Shown here in pieces: positions 1 through 11,858 of a DNA stretch of 64,000 nt. This DNA comes from Atrina japonica. Lineage: Eukaryota > Mollusca > Bivalvia > Pterioida > Pinnidae. A program made the translations under genes and the position numbers. The notes under the pieces were generated by a model. It worked only from the letters and a program-made list of their open reading frames with translations, made no database searches and was not told the origin of the DNA. The stretch spans positions 1-64,000 of the forward strand of contig BROG01000375.1 in assembly GCA_030159075.1 (NCBI GenBank), in the 5' to 3' direction. The first letter of the stretch is position 1, and the number at the start of each line of letters is the position of its first letter.

Positions 1-180
1 GAACCTTATTTTGTGAAGGAACACACTGATTCTAATAACAAGTACACTGAACACGATATCAGAGTTTTTAGTGGACATCTTCGTGGTGTTTGTTGTGGGA
101 AAATGTTTTCCAGCAAATAGTCGGTAATACCGTGTGTATCTGTTCTGCCCCTCTAATGACTTATATCTTTTTTGTACTCA

Positions 181-1130
181 CGTGAAGCGGAATTTTTACC
201 GTCTCTGTTCTCCACCGGAAAGAAACAGTTAACATCTGGCTTTAATTTTACGTACAGGTACATCGACGACGCCTTGTCTATAACTTTCTGTATCACTCGG
301 TCCCATGATTTTCTGTTGAGCTTGAGACTACAGAAAGCAATATAGCTGTTTCTTAAATAGATCTGCTACTGTCGATTTGGAAGGCCGGTCAACTTCACAT
401 TTCGCTTAATGAAAAACATAATAATTTTAATTTCCGTTTCACGAATTTCCCTTTCCTGATTAGTAATATTCCGCCTCCTTAAGCCTATGGCATTTTCATT
501 TCTCAACACATACATTATGTCAAAGTATTCTTTTTGTTTTCATATGAAGCGGAATTTATACAGTATCTGCTTTCCACTGAAAAATAGCACATCGGTTTAA
601 TTTTACCTATAGTAACATCGGCGAAGTCTTGTCTATAAATTTTGAATTCTGAATATATCTGGTTGAGCTTGAGATCAATGAGACGACAGATATCAACACA
701 TCTGCTTCTTATCTAGATTACTCCTGTGGATTGGGAAGGACGGTAAACCGCACACCTCCCTTAATGATAAACGTGACGATTTCAATTTCAATATCACAAA
801 TTTCCCGTTCCTGAGTATTAATATTCCGTCTTTTCCTGCTTATGCGTTTTCATTTCACAACTCATAAGTTATACCAGGGCATACTTCTCTTATGAATATT
901 TTATTCTGATATTCAAAAGACTCGCCAAGAAATTACTCACACAGGGTTGCATTGTTGAACACAAAAAGTTTTATGGTCGATGATGGGATCTTCTTAAACC
1001 ATATGAAGTTCCACTCTCAGGAATGTTTAATAGCATTCTGGAGCACGACTATATACAGTTACTCCCATTCACCAATCAGTTTTTCAAAACGTCATGGAGA
1101 TTAGGGTGCCGTAATCATGTAATCAGTAGA
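181..1130 (+). pseudogene. Two tandem diverged copies of a PLE-like reverse transcriptase
   Basis: Conceptual translation shows a broken reverse transcriptase. Copy A (181-531) has an EAEF start, the catalytic-type motif 'FNFTYRYIDDALSI' (about 238-283) and then 'GQLHISLNE' and 'NFPFLISNIP'. Copy B (542-1130) repeats the same blocks about 361 bp later ('LNDKRDDFNFNITNFPF'). It continues into the C-terminal part: 'LAKKLLTQG', 'KKFYGR' and 'YEVPLSGMFNSILEHDYIQ'. Frames shift and stops interrupt both copies, so neither is functional. From memory the motifs fit a reverse transcriptase family, related to Penelope-like elements, that is common in bivalves and cnidarians. The family assignment is inference; the RT identity is fairly safe because several blocks appear in the expected order twice. 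Confidence 0.65.
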
Positions 1131-2412
1131 AATATTTATCTTTTTGTAAGTTTATGTTTGCAATTCCGATCTCAGGTGAGAAATGCTGCAGTTCTACATT
1201 AAATAAGTTTTGATGCAGACCTATACTCGCGTGATAATTTATCAGTTTCTTTATTATGTGGTTAAAATATGATTAACTCAAAACTTATGGTCGGGGCTTC
1301 AGATACATTTCATCCTACTGTAAGTTCCTTTTATATGTTTTTGAAGCATCTACATGCAATATTCCAAAGTTGCAATTTGTGTTTCTTACATGAGGATATT
1401 AGATATTGAAGTACTACATGTATACATTTTTTTCATCTGTTTTACGGATAAACAAAAAATAAAATATATGTATAGTGAAATATTGAAAAAAATACAGCAA
1501 TTAGAAACAGCACAGAACGGGTGATACTAAAAGAAGAACTCTAAAGAACTCAGAAGAACTCTAAAAATTTAAGGGGTAAGTGGGTGCTATTGTCCGGTCC
1601 ACATAATATGGCGGGCGGAGTAACCTTTTGCGTTTTATTTCTCACTGGATACTGTCTTATGTATGGTGACAAGTAGGGACGATTAGTCTAACCAGTGTAG
1701 TTTTAATGTTATGCTTTATCACCTAAAATTTAAACTCGCCCAGGTCAAGAAAGGGTTCACAAGACTCCACACTACAGAGTTATATGAATTTTACTATTTT
1801 AAAGGCCCATGAACGGCGATTTACGCTCAGAAAGGTTATTAATTTTTATTTAAACGGCAATATGCTTTGCAAAATGTTTATATAAAGTTATTATCTTCCC
1901 ATTAATTACGCTTCTGGGTGATTCTCTGTTTTCTTGTAATCTGAGATTGAATATTAAAAAATGATTTTTACTCGTAACGACAATAAATGCAAACTGAATT
2001 GCGTAATATTCAAGGCAACCTCAGATGAATCAGTTCAACATATAGGTTATTGTCATCTCGTATCCATCACAACTCGTACCTAAGTGAATTGATTGACTCG
2101 TGCCCATCGATTATCTCATTCGTGCCAATCACTTGTTTGATTGTAGAATAATTTATGAAGGTATACATGTATTTACCAACAAGGTTATGCCGTTTCGTAT
2201 GGAATTGACATACAACTATATGTGGAAATGAATTGGCTTCAGAAGTACTTCGCTAACAGAGGTATTGTCCACTTCACAAAACGTGACAGGCGGATTAATT
2301 TTTTGATTATCTTGCGGATGATTCTACTCAAGTTTTTGGTTAGGACAATTGTTATGGGAAAAAAAATATATTCTTCACTGGTATATATACTCGTAGGTAG
2401 GATAACAATAGA
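1131..2412. other. No gene recognised
   Basis: AT-rich sequence with stops in all frames. The only local structure noticed is a short direct repeat of 'agaactctaaag' type near 1535-1570. No recognisable protein, RNA gene or transposon end. Confidence 0.5.
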
Positions 2413-2670
2413 TATTAAAAATTTCAGATACCAAAGTATAAATCAATAGAATGTCCAGGACATAGATACAAATCCGGTAAAAATGGACAAACACGGACCT
2501 CTGGAATCCAAGAGGTGGGGCCAGGTGCCATGGAGGAGGAAGAATCCCCTGTCGACCGGTCACACCCGCCGTGAGTCCACAGTCAAGTCCAATGAAATAC
2601 GTAAGGAGTGTATCATCGTCACAATTGGTACAGACGTCTCAACAACCGCCAACGAAAAGGTCATGTAATC
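2413..2670 (+). repeat. 260-bp dispersed module, left copy
   Basis: This block is about 90% identical, in inverted orientation, to 16870-17132. Both run from 'aaatttcagataccaaag' to 'gccaacgaaaagg'. Both carry an open frame starting MDKHGPLE and containing 'TGHTRRESTVKSNE', but no domain is recognisable. Homology ends abruptly on both sides, so this is a discrete dispersed repeat rather than part of the larger neighbouring elements. Confidence 0.7.
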
Positions 2671-2671
2671 T

Positions 2672-3022
2672 ATTCACTTCAGTTACTACTTCTGGATCAC
2701 TAAATACAGAGGGATAACCTGTTTTTATAGTCCCTCGAAGTTTTCGAATACGAGATTTTATCATTCATCGTATGGCTTTCAGTCATTTAAAGTGTCTGGT
2801 TCTACGTCTTCATGTTTAGCCCATCGTCTGACATAATCTTCGACAGAATCCATTATGAAACTGAAATTCTGACGCCAATTACAGGAACGGGCTACCCGGT
2901 ATTTGGGGCCCCTTAAAATAAGATTTTTGAGGCTTTCATTTTCAACAATAGAAACGTCGCCGGTAAGGATGCCCGATAGGACTGTATTCGAAAGGAAATG
3001 AAGCACATGAGCATGTGACAGT
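2672..3022 (-). pseudogene. PLE-like retroelement fragment, N-terminal to the RT core
   Basis: Read on the minus strand, 3006-2779 encodes 'ILTGDVSIVENESLKNLI' and 'NWRQNFSFIMDSVEDY', followed by a 'WAKHEDVE' segment. After a frameshift near 2785 the homology-like text continues as 'SRIRKLRGTIKTGYPSVF' and 'VNRLHD' to about 2672, where the 260-bp module begins. From memory this layout (TGD..IV, GPKYR, WRQNF, then RIRKL and LHD) lies upstream of the RT core in the same retroelement family as 181-1130. The fragment is inverted relative to that copy. Family membership is inference. It is broken by the frameshift and by abrupt loss of homology. Confidence 0.5.
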
Positions 3023-3201
3023 GTTGTAATTGAATAGCTTGGATGCGATGCTAGGTGTATAACGATTATTCTTGTCAGTGTACATTTAATGTCGCTATTT
3101 TTATAACCTAACTACATAGTCGTAAAACCACGATCCGGAATCGCTATGCACGTGCCTACCCATGGTTTCATGTACCCGAAATCACTCAATCAATCAATCA
3201 A

Positions 3202-5436
3202 TCGGAGTTAATTTAACATGCGGCATGACTACTCAAAGCCCTGCCCCTGTAGCTCCGGAAAGGCTCCATGTGTCTAACGTGCAACCATGATGAAATTTGT
3301 TACACGTGCTCGCCCCTACGGAGTAGGCTTGAGCTGAGGATCTGGTGGTGGCGTTGGCCGGTTTAGGGTCCTCTTCTCCCTTCTCCGCTCTCGGGTGGGA
3401 GGGGCCTTCTGGCAGATCACCGACAGGCTCCTCTGTGTCTTGTGGCTCTGGTCCGATGCATGTGGAAACCCCGGGTCCAAGGTGGTGAGTGTGGCACAGC
3501 TGCTAAGTCACAGCGGCTATAGAATTTTGAATTTAGAAGATTTACGGCCACCTAACTTTTGACGAACAGTCTTAATAAGATATTTGTTTATAGAGAAATG
3601 CCATAAGGATAGTAGAAGTGCATTAACCGAATGATATAACCAAAGTGTTTAACGTGGAGTTGTCCATGCTGAGTACCTATAAGAGGTAAACAGAATTATG
3701 TACATTTGCCCAACATTAAGGTCGGTTAAATGCTGTAACTTACTATTATTTAGATGTTAATGTATTTTGTTTTGAGAGTTATTTTGGGAACTTAAAGCTT
3801 ATTTAACCCGCTGATTGTAGGGTCATATTAGGGATTTTGTGTGTGGTGCAGATTAGGTGTGGTACTGGTGTTATGTACTTTGACCAAGGGAAAAGACTTT
3901 ATTTACAGCAGCAGACTAAGGGGATGTGGGGACTGGTGTTGTTTGAGTAGGAAGTAGTTTCCTTCTCTTGAGTACATTTTATAAGATAAAAAATCATACA
4001 CCATACGTATAATATCCTATTTCTGGCCTAAATATCGCTAGATAGAGGGGTTTCCCGTGTGTCCAGACATCACCATAAGGGGGTGCCTGGACAGAAAAGT
4101 CCATGGTGGGATCCCCTTCATCTATGATAACTTACTATCTTATTTTAATGCCTATCTTTGCCTTAGTCTGACCTATATAAAAATAGAACCCATAACAATA
4201 TATTGCTAACCCTAATCTGGCCTATTTATCAACTGGAGAGGGGGAATCCCGGGTGTCAAGTCATCTCCATAAGGGGAATCCTTGAGCAAGAAAGTCCTTG
4301 TGGGATTTCCTCCACCGCTGATTCCAAAATTACTTATTCTAGAGTATAACCTATAGTGATGTGAGTAACATCAACCTGATTATATACAAAGTAATAATAA
4401 ACCTAACTAAACTGTTGGATATCCGTCGTCCAATTGTTGGTACAGTCCCTTCACACAAAGATTTCCGAATTCCGAGCAGTGCCTAATTAATTTTTAAAAT
4501 TATTTACACATATATTTACAGGCAAGGAAAGGGTGAGAGATGCGATGAGGTGCGATGAATGCGATGTCTAGACTATGCATTTTTTGTGTAGATGTTTCTA
4601 ATTTGGGTGTGCTTACGCCACCCACCACTATTTGGACAAGTCAGCTGCTAACCGTTAGGTCGTACCGCTTTTCAAATGGTTATAAGCAGGGTTGGAGTAC
4701 CACCAACACTTTGAGTGATCGTATTAAAAAAAATGTATCTTTTATTTTTGTTTGGTTGTTTGTGATTATTTGGCGTATTAAATGAATATGTAAAGATAAA
4801 AAATAAAATGTATAATAAAATAATAAATCTCTGAAACATGTCACCAACTAGAAGGGAGGTTCTATTTGGGGTTTAGTCATAGTATCATGTCTTGGTTAAG
4901 TAACCTAGAGATGTTGAAACTAATCTTGAAATCAATCAAATATGCTTCCTAGCTACCTAAGATAGGATAGAAGAGTGATTAAAACAAATATAGCCCTATG
5001 GTGATTGTGATTAGGCGTGTTTGTGTTTGATATTTGGGACCTTCCTACGCCACCCTCCACTATTTGGACAAGCCAGCTGCTAACCGTGAGGTCGTACCGC
5101 TTTTCAAATGGTTATAGGCAGGGTTGGAGTACCACCAACACTTTGAGTGATAGAGTAAAAATTAAAAATGTTTACTAAATAGATAACCGTCAGTTGTGAT
5201 ATAGGTGATATGAATCTCAATAATACATCTCAAGGACATGTATCAAGGCTAGTTGTAGCGGTTCTGACATGTCTAGTCGTAGAAACATGTCCTGTATTGA
5301 GATTAAATTAATAAGTTAAAACAATATTGACGGTGGAAAACTAGGTAATAGATAATATTTAACAGTGTATTGTAAGTAATAAATTAATAAAAGTTTAAAG
5401 AAAATGAATAAGCGAATTATACCAATATACCGAAAT
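3202..5436 (+). repeat. Left arm of a long imperfect inverted repeat
   Basis: The whole stretch pairs in inverted orientation with 9470-11792, from the outer end 'ggagttaatttaacatgcgg' to the inner end near 'gcgaattata'. Identity looks like 80-90% with many small indels. Inside the arm are two direct sub-repeats. One, about 120 bp, sits at 4605-4730 and again at 5045-5160 ('ttgtccaaatagtgg' and 'ggttggagtaccaccaac' types). The other, about 110 bp, sits at 4035-4140 and 4228-4335 ('cataaggggg', 'aagtcc', 'ggatcccc' types). No protein is recognised. The arm could be a long TIR, a foldback element arm, or one of two inverted copies of a non-autonomous element. Confidence 0.8.
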
Positions 5437-5685
5437 CACTCGTAGCTAATGAATATTTATGAAGTAGTAAGTGTGTTCAATTTATCCAATCACAGTAGTT
5501 GTGATCGGCAACGGAAGTTATCGTGATGTCCGTTGACCTAATACAATTTTGAAATTGTTTAATAGCCTCGATCTGATTAGCTGACGAGTGCGCGAGCACC
5601 GTTTACTCGCGTTGGTTGAGGCTTCATAAATAATAAAAATATGCTTGAGTGATTTCTAATTTGATTTTTAAAACAGGGAATTACA

Positions 5686-6023
5686 GTGCATACAGACAAG
5701 GCACCACTGCACATTGTTAACATTTATAACCCGCCATGTTACAGCTACACTAATTCACTACAGAATATCCACACGAGTTTACCGCATAGGGTGGTATATG
5801 TGGGTGACTTCATTGCCCATCATGAGCTCTTAGGCTCCCAGCAGTCAAATATGGCTGGCAGTGATCTGATTGAGTTCATCGAAGATAACAACCTCTGTTA
5901 CCTCGGAGATGGCCCGGCACCCGCATCAACCCCACCACAGGTGAACTAGCACCATTAGATAACACCATCACAACACATAGGCTAGCGGGATTAGATCATC
6001 TACCAGTTTTAACAACAATAGGT
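5686..6023 (+). pseudogene. LINE AP-endonuclease domain, C-terminal half
   Basis: The frame at 5686-5949 reads 'HIVNIYNPP' and then 'VVYVGDFIAHHELLGS', matching the endonuclease block usually written GDFNAHH, with Asn replaced by Ile. A frameshift near 5940 is followed by 'TTHRLAGLDHLPVLTTI', which holds the terminal (S)DH block. The N-terminal part of the fold, with the first catalytic residues, is missing. A C-run plus (AC)n microsatellite at about 6027-6053 follows directly. Confidence 0.75.
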
Positions 6024-6259
6024 ATAGCCCCCCCCCACACACACACACACAAGGACACCAATCAGCTTTCCCGCTCTTACATCTATGAAATAGCAGACTG
6101 GCCACTTTTCAAATCTATCACTAGAAGACATAGCAAACACAGACATCAGCAAATACCTGAACAACATAAACACCTTCATACACAGCGCAGCCACCCAAAC
6201 CATTCCTTGCAGCTCTGGTAAAAAGAAGACCAGACAATAAACCCTGCATGGACTAATGC

Positions 6260-7714
6260 ATGCACTCAGGCCAAAAAGACTGCCGACATGCATTCAGACA
6301 ATTAAAGAAGGGTAAAATCACAAACATTCAGTACAATAAACAAATCGCAATCACTAGAAAAACAATAGCCGATGAACATAAGGCACACTGGGAAACCTAT
6401 GTGTCTACACTAAACAGAGACACACGCATTAGGGATGTCTGGGGAAAGGTAAAAGCTCTCCAGGGCAAACCTAACATTAGAAGCATTCCCACACTAGGCC
6501 AAGCAATTACATCAAAAGACAAAGCTAACACATTAGGTGCATCACTCGCCAACGCTAGTTCGCATATAAACCTCGAACCAAATCACAAAACTTTTAGGGC
6601 AGGGTTCGAGGCCACACACGCAAACCACCTGAGTGACTTAGGCCCCAACACGGGTCCTCTAAATGAGCCTTTTTCGAGGAATTTTGAGAAATTTAAGGAC
6701 GCTCTCTCAGCTAAGCGTAACACTGCACCGGGCGATGATAAAATATCTTATATCTTGCTGAAGCATCTGTCTTCTCATTTTATAGAGATATTATTACGCT
6801 TTCTCAACAGTGTCTTCCTTACACGACAGTTTTCTACACAATGGAAGGAGGCCACAGTAATCCCTCTCCTCGAACCCACATTTCCTGAATCAGGCCAATA
6901 TCACTCACATCACACCTTTGCAAAGTCACTGAGACCATGCTAAACACCAGACTAAGGTGGTTCCTCGAAAAACACAACATCCTGAACTCAGCACAGAGCG
7001 GATTCAGGAAGGGTAGGAGCACAGTAGGCCAGCTAGTCAAACTAGAGACCCAGATCAAATGCGCTAACATGAACAAACAACTCACCGGAGTAGTGTTCCT
7101 TGTTATTAGCAAGGCTTTCGATCTGGTTTGGCATAATGGACTATTGTATAAGCTAAAACACCATGGCATACAAGGTCAAATCTTACACTTTATTAAATCT
7201 TTTCTGTTGGGTCGTTCCATCTAGGTTTCCGTCAACCAGGTACTCTCAAATAAATTCCCCCTGGAAAAAGGTACCCCACAGGGTTCGGTCATCAGTCCGA
7301 CCCTTTTCAATATTATGGCAAACGACCTAGCAGACGAGATAAAATACTCAAAAATGCGAACTATTTCAATTTGCGGATGACAATACAATAAGTTTTTCAC
7401 ATAGGGACATTAAAGTCATAAATAGTAGGTTACAAGAATCATTAGATACAATCACTAGGTGGTCACAAAAATGGGGCTTCAAATTGTCCGAGCAAAAACA
7501 CTCGGCGGTACTATTCGTTAAGCGAAGTCCTATTTACACACGTACAGCACCACAATTTGCATTAACATTAAACAACAGAGCACTACACATCGCTAGTGAA
7601 GCTAGGTTTCTTTGGGTCATTTTTGATAGGCACCTATCATTTGCATCTCACATAATCATGCCAATCCATCACAAATCTCATGCGTTGTGTGTCTGGGACC
7701 AAATTCGGCGCTGA
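6260..7714 (+). pseudogene. LINE reverse transcriptase domain, frameshifted
   Basis: Three frames together give an RT. Frame 6260-6943 holds the fingers ('KRNTAPGDDKISYILLKHL', 'WKEATVIPLLEP'). Frame 6937-7222 holds 'SAQSGFRKGRSTVGQLV' and 'ISKAFDLVWH', where the catalytic Asp block has AFD. A TAG at 7222-7224 interrupts before 'GTPQGSVISPTLFNI' (7274-7318). The catalytic FADD box appears in another frame at 7364-7390 ('FQFADDNTIS'). Frame 7484-7714 continues with the thumb region. All diagnostic blocks are present, but the reading frame is not. Confidence 0.85.
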
Positions 7715-9146
7715 CAAGACAACACTATTACTACTTTATAAATCACTTATAAGGTCCAGACTCGATTACGGGTGTCAAGCCTACCACTCGGGGGCTCAGA
7801 CTCATCTGAACAAATTAGATAAGATACAAAATCAAGCACTCAGAATAGCTCTGGGGGCACATAAATCCACTCCGGTGGAGACCCTGCTTGCTGAAGCAGG
7901 AGAGTTACCCCTGTTACTGAGAAAGGACTCCTTGACACTCAGATTCTGTGCCCGAGTCAGGTCGAACCCAGACAATCCAGTTAATACACTTTTCACCCAC
8001 AGTTATAATAGGGTTTACAATAGATATAAAGTCAAAACACTGTGGGACGCCAAACAGGCTCCATTTGATTACAGGGTACATAGTTATCTAGGTAACACAT
8101 CACTAGGAAGTCTAGATATAGCAGAACATAATATTATATCACACCCACCGTGGTTATTATCTAGACCAAACGTCTCCATAGCTTTGTCACATGAAATTAA
8201 GAAAAGTGAAAATCCCGCTGTAACAAAGGCTATAGCCCTGGAATATTTGGACACCAAATATCGGGGCTATCACAGGATCTATACGGATGGCTCCAAGGAC
8301 CCAAACACGGGCTGTAAAACGGGGGGCAGCGTTACTATGATCCTCTGGCACACTATGGAGACGGGTATAGGTGCACTGACCACATTTCAGTTTACACGTC
8401 AGAGCTCGTGGCGATCAATGAGGCACTCGATTACATCCGTAGTAAGGATTATAACCAGGTTGTGATTCTGAGTGACTCGCTGAGCGCCTTGCAGTCGCTG
8501 GCCACCAAACATAGTAGTAGGTCAGATTATTATACTAAACGAAATCCTAATTAGCATACACCAGCTTCATCATAAGAACATTAGGGTACACCTAGAATGG
8601 ATCCCAGCCCACGTAGGTATTAGAGGTAATGAGGTTGTGGACTCATTAGCAAAAGAAGCAGTTCACCACCAAAAAATAGATTGTCACACACAGCTAGGCA
8701 TAACAGAAGCACACACATTAATTCGGCAAATCATTCACCAAAAACGAACAGAAAAATATAACAACATTAACTTGTTCATTAAACAGCTAAAACCTAATCC
8801 CATTGTAACACCAATACGATACTCAAATAATGTCTACTGGGATAAGGTTTTCACTAGGTTAAGACTAGGCACTACCTTACTGAATGTTGAGTTAGGTCAG
8901 TACATTTTCAAACAGGGAACCAAGTGTTCCTGTGGCCACAGTAAGGAAACAGTGGGACATTACCTTATGGAATGTCCCACTCACAATCTCCACCGCGGGG
9001 AATTACACACACATTATCATAGTCTAGGATTATATACACTCAACATAAGGGATTATCTTAGATATCCACCTAAAAACTTATTAATATCCGCATTTGAAGG
9101 ACTCCGAAGCTTCATAATCAGCACTGGATATCTAGATAAAATATAA
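7680..9146 (+). pseudogene. LINE connection, RNase H domain and C-terminal Cys/His knuckle
   Basis: The frame at 7680-8465 holds 'SLIRSRLDYGCQAYHSGA', usual between RT and RNase H, and then 'YHRIYTDGSKD', the first RNase H Asp block. After a frameshift 'ELVAINEALDYI' and 'VVILSDSLSALQSL' give the Glu and second Asp blocks. After another, near 8540, 'EWIPAHVGIRGNEVVDSLA' gives the His and last Asp blocks. The frame at 8637-9146 ends with 'CSCGHSKETVGHYLMEC', a Cys/His cluster typical of this LINE group. Confidence 0.85.
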
Positions 9147-9198
9147 ACTAGATTTAATAAAATTAATTTAAATTAAATTATTAATTTGAATTAAATTA

Positions 9199-9469
9199 TG
9201 CATTCACCTGCAATCATCGCACTCACCTTGCATTCATCCTGCAATCATTATAGTAGGTCACCTAGTACATTCACAGATCAGAGCTCGTGCTTTTTGAGCA
9301 GTCAAATTCAACCGGACGTCGTCGAAAACACCCATGTGTTTATCGACGGCACCGCTGATCCCTGCCGACAATAAGCGAGAGCATACACACACGTAAAGTA
9401 AGATTTAAGGCAATGCTTTTATTAATGTAATTATTAATCAGTATAAATATTAGTATCTTAAAAGAATAT
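9199..9469. other. Spacer after the LINE tail, with a hairpin
   Basis: Contains a short direct repeat ('tgcattca' and 'cctgcaatcat' blocks, 9200-9250). It also has a near-perfect hairpin at 9318-9350: about 14 paired positions with one bulged A around the loop 'ccat'. No gene seen. Confidence 0.5.
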
Positions 9470-9908
9470 TGCTATAATTCGCTTATTTATTTTCTTAAAA
9501 CTTTATTAATCTATTACTTACAATACACTGTTAAATATTACAATGTACCTAGTTTTCCACCTCTGTCGTCAATATTGTTTTAACTTATTTATTTAAATCT
9601 CAATACAGGACATGTTTCTACGACTAGACAGGTCAGAACCGCTCCAACTAGCCTTGATACATGCCCTTGAGATGTATTATTAGATTCATATTATCTATAT
9701 CATATCTGACGGTTATCTATTTAGTAAACATTTTTAATGTTTACTCTATCACTCAAAGTGTTGGTGGTACTCCAACCCTGCCTATAACCATTTGAAAAGC
9801 GGTACGACCTCACGGTTAGCAGCTGGCTTGTCCAAATAGTGGAGGGTGGCGCAGTCAGGACCCTAAAATAAAACACAGAAACGCCTAATCACAAACACTA
9901 TAGGGCTA

Positions 9909-9947
<39 letters not shown>

Positions 9948-11792
9948 CACTCTTCTATCCTATCTTAGGTAGCTAAGATGCGTATTTTATTGATTTCAAT
10001 AATATTTTCAACATCTCAAGGTTACTTAACCAAGACATGTTACTAAGACTAAACCCCGGTCAGAACCCCCCTTCTAGCTGGTGACATGTCTCAGAGATTT
10101 TATATTATTTTACATTTTATTTATATCCTTGCATATTCTTTTAATACGCCAAAAAATCACAAACAACTAAATGATTTAAAGGATACACTTTTCTTTTTCA
10201 ATACGATCACTCAAAGTGTTGGTGGTACTCCAACCGTGCCTATAACCATTTGAAAAGCGGTACGACCTAACGGTTAGCAGCTGGCTTGTCCAAATAGTGG
10301 TGGGTGGCGCAGGCAGGACCCAAATTAAAAACATCTACACAATAAATGCATAGTCTAGACATCGCATTCATCGCACCTCATCGCATCTCTCATCCACTCT
10401 TTAACTGTAAATAAATGTGTAAATAATTTTATAAATTAAGTAGGCACTGTTCGGATTTCGGAAGTCCCTGTGTGTAGGGATTGTCTATTGTCCCAATCAC
10501 CGGACGACGGATATCCAGCAGTTTAGTTAGGTTTAGTATTACCTGTATATAATGAGATTGATGTTACTAACATCACTATAGGTTATAATTCTAGAATAAG
10601 TACTTTAGGAATCAGCGGCGGAGGAAATCCCACATGGACTTTTTGGTCAAGCTTCCCCCCTATGGAGATGTCTTGACACCCGGGATTCTCCTCTTTCCAG
10701 TTGATATATAGGCCAGAATAGGGTTAACAATAGGTCAGAATAAGTCAAAGTTAGATATTAGAATAAGATAGCTAGATATCATAGATGAAGGGGATCCCAC
10801 CATGGACTTTTCTGTTCAGGCACCCCCCTTATGGAGATGTCTGGGCTCACGGGAAAACCCGTTATCTATTGATATATAGGCCAGAATAGGATAAAATATG
10901 TATTGGGTATGATTTTTTATCTTATAATAAAAAAAATAAAATAAATAAAAAAATTAAAAAAATTCAAGAGAAGGAATCAAATTCCTACTCATCAAACACC
11001 AGTCCCCACATCCCCTTGGTCTACTGTAATTAAAGTTTCTCCCCTTGGTCAATGTACATAACACCAGTACCACACCTAGCCTGCACCACACACAATACTC
11101 TTAACATGACCCTACATTCAGCGGATTAGCACCGCTTCCCTAAATAAGCTTTAAGCTCCTCAAAATACCTCTCAAAGTAACACAAAAAACATTAACACCT
11201 AAATAAACGTATGTAATAGCATTTAACCAACCTTAATGTTGGGCAAATGCCCACATCATTCTTCTTTACCTCTTATAGGTACACAGACGTGCGAGCATGG
11301 ACCACTCCACGTTAAACACTTTGGTTATGTCATTCGGTTAATGCACTTCTTCTATCATATTGGCATTTCTCTATAAATAGATATCTTATTTAGACTGTCC
11401 GTCAAAAATTAGGTGACCGTAAATCTTCTAAATTCAAAATTCTATAGCCGTTGTGACTAAGCAGCTGTGCCTCACTCTCCACCTCGGACCCGGGGTCTCC
11501 ACAGGCATCGGACCAGAGCCACAAGACACAGAGGAGCCGGTCGATGATCTACCAGAAGGCCCCTCCCATTCGGGAGCCGAGGGCCGATCAACCCAGGGAG
11601 AAGAGGACCCTAAACCGGCCAATGCCACTAACAGATCCTCAGCTCAAGCCTACTCCGTAGGGGCGAGCACGTGTAACAAATTCCATCACGGTTGCACGTT
11701 AAACACAAGGAGCCTCTCCGGAGCTACAGGGGTAGCACCGGCGTGTGGCAAGGGCTTTGAGTAGTCACGCCGCACGTTAAATCAACTCCAAT
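9470..11792 (-). repeat. Right arm of the long imperfect inverted repeat
   Basis: Inverted partner of 3202-5436. It carries the same direct sub-repeats (9738-9860 and 10205-10325; about 10612-10720 and 10780-10880). It differs from the left arm by a 35-nt T run at 9911-9945 that the left arm lacks. An open frame at 11453-11764 (103 codons) is present, but the matching left-arm sequence has a stop and a deletion, so I do not call a gene. Confidence 0.8.
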
Positions 11793-11817
11793 CATCATCA
11801 GCCCTTCAGATCTGAAC

Positions 11818-11858
11818 TGTCACCTGACGAAGGCTAATAGCCGAAATATATTGTGACA
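11818..11858 (+). ncRNA. Hammerhead-ribozyme-like motif of the PLE
   Basis: Stem I is 'tgtcac' (11818-11823) pairing with 'gtgaca' (11853-11858), all six bases. Between them are the core box 'ctgacga' (11824-11830), stem II ggct/agcc with loop aat (11832-11842), the box 'gaaa' (11843-11846) and a very short stem III 'atatat' ending in the cleavage-type triplet ATT. Short stem III hammerheads are known from Penelope-like elements. An extra A (11831) between the first box and stem II departs from the consensus and may weaken or abolish cleavage. Confidence 0.6.

Larger units (their letters stand above)
5686..9190 (+). mobile_element. Dead, 5'-truncated I/Jockey-type LINE (EN, RT, RNase H)
   Basis: A single element carries, in order, the second half of an AP endonuclease, a reverse transcriptase, an RNase H domain and a C-terminal cysteine/histidine knuckle, then an AT-rich tail of taaatt type at about 9150-9198. 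The frame changes at least six times (near 5940, 6100-6260, 6940, 7355, 7695, 8350 and 8540) and a TAG at 7222 interrupts the RT, so it is inactive. The endonuclease lacks its N-terminal half, consistent with 5' truncation during target-primed reverse transcription. EN plus RT plus RNase H places it in the I/Jockey superfamily; the exact clade is not determinable by eye. It lies in the loop between the 2.3-kb inverted arms. Confidence 0.85.

Noticed and set aside
11453..11764. 103-codon frame in the right arm as a gene
   Set aside because: The matching left-arm sequence has a stop and a deletion, and no domain is visible.
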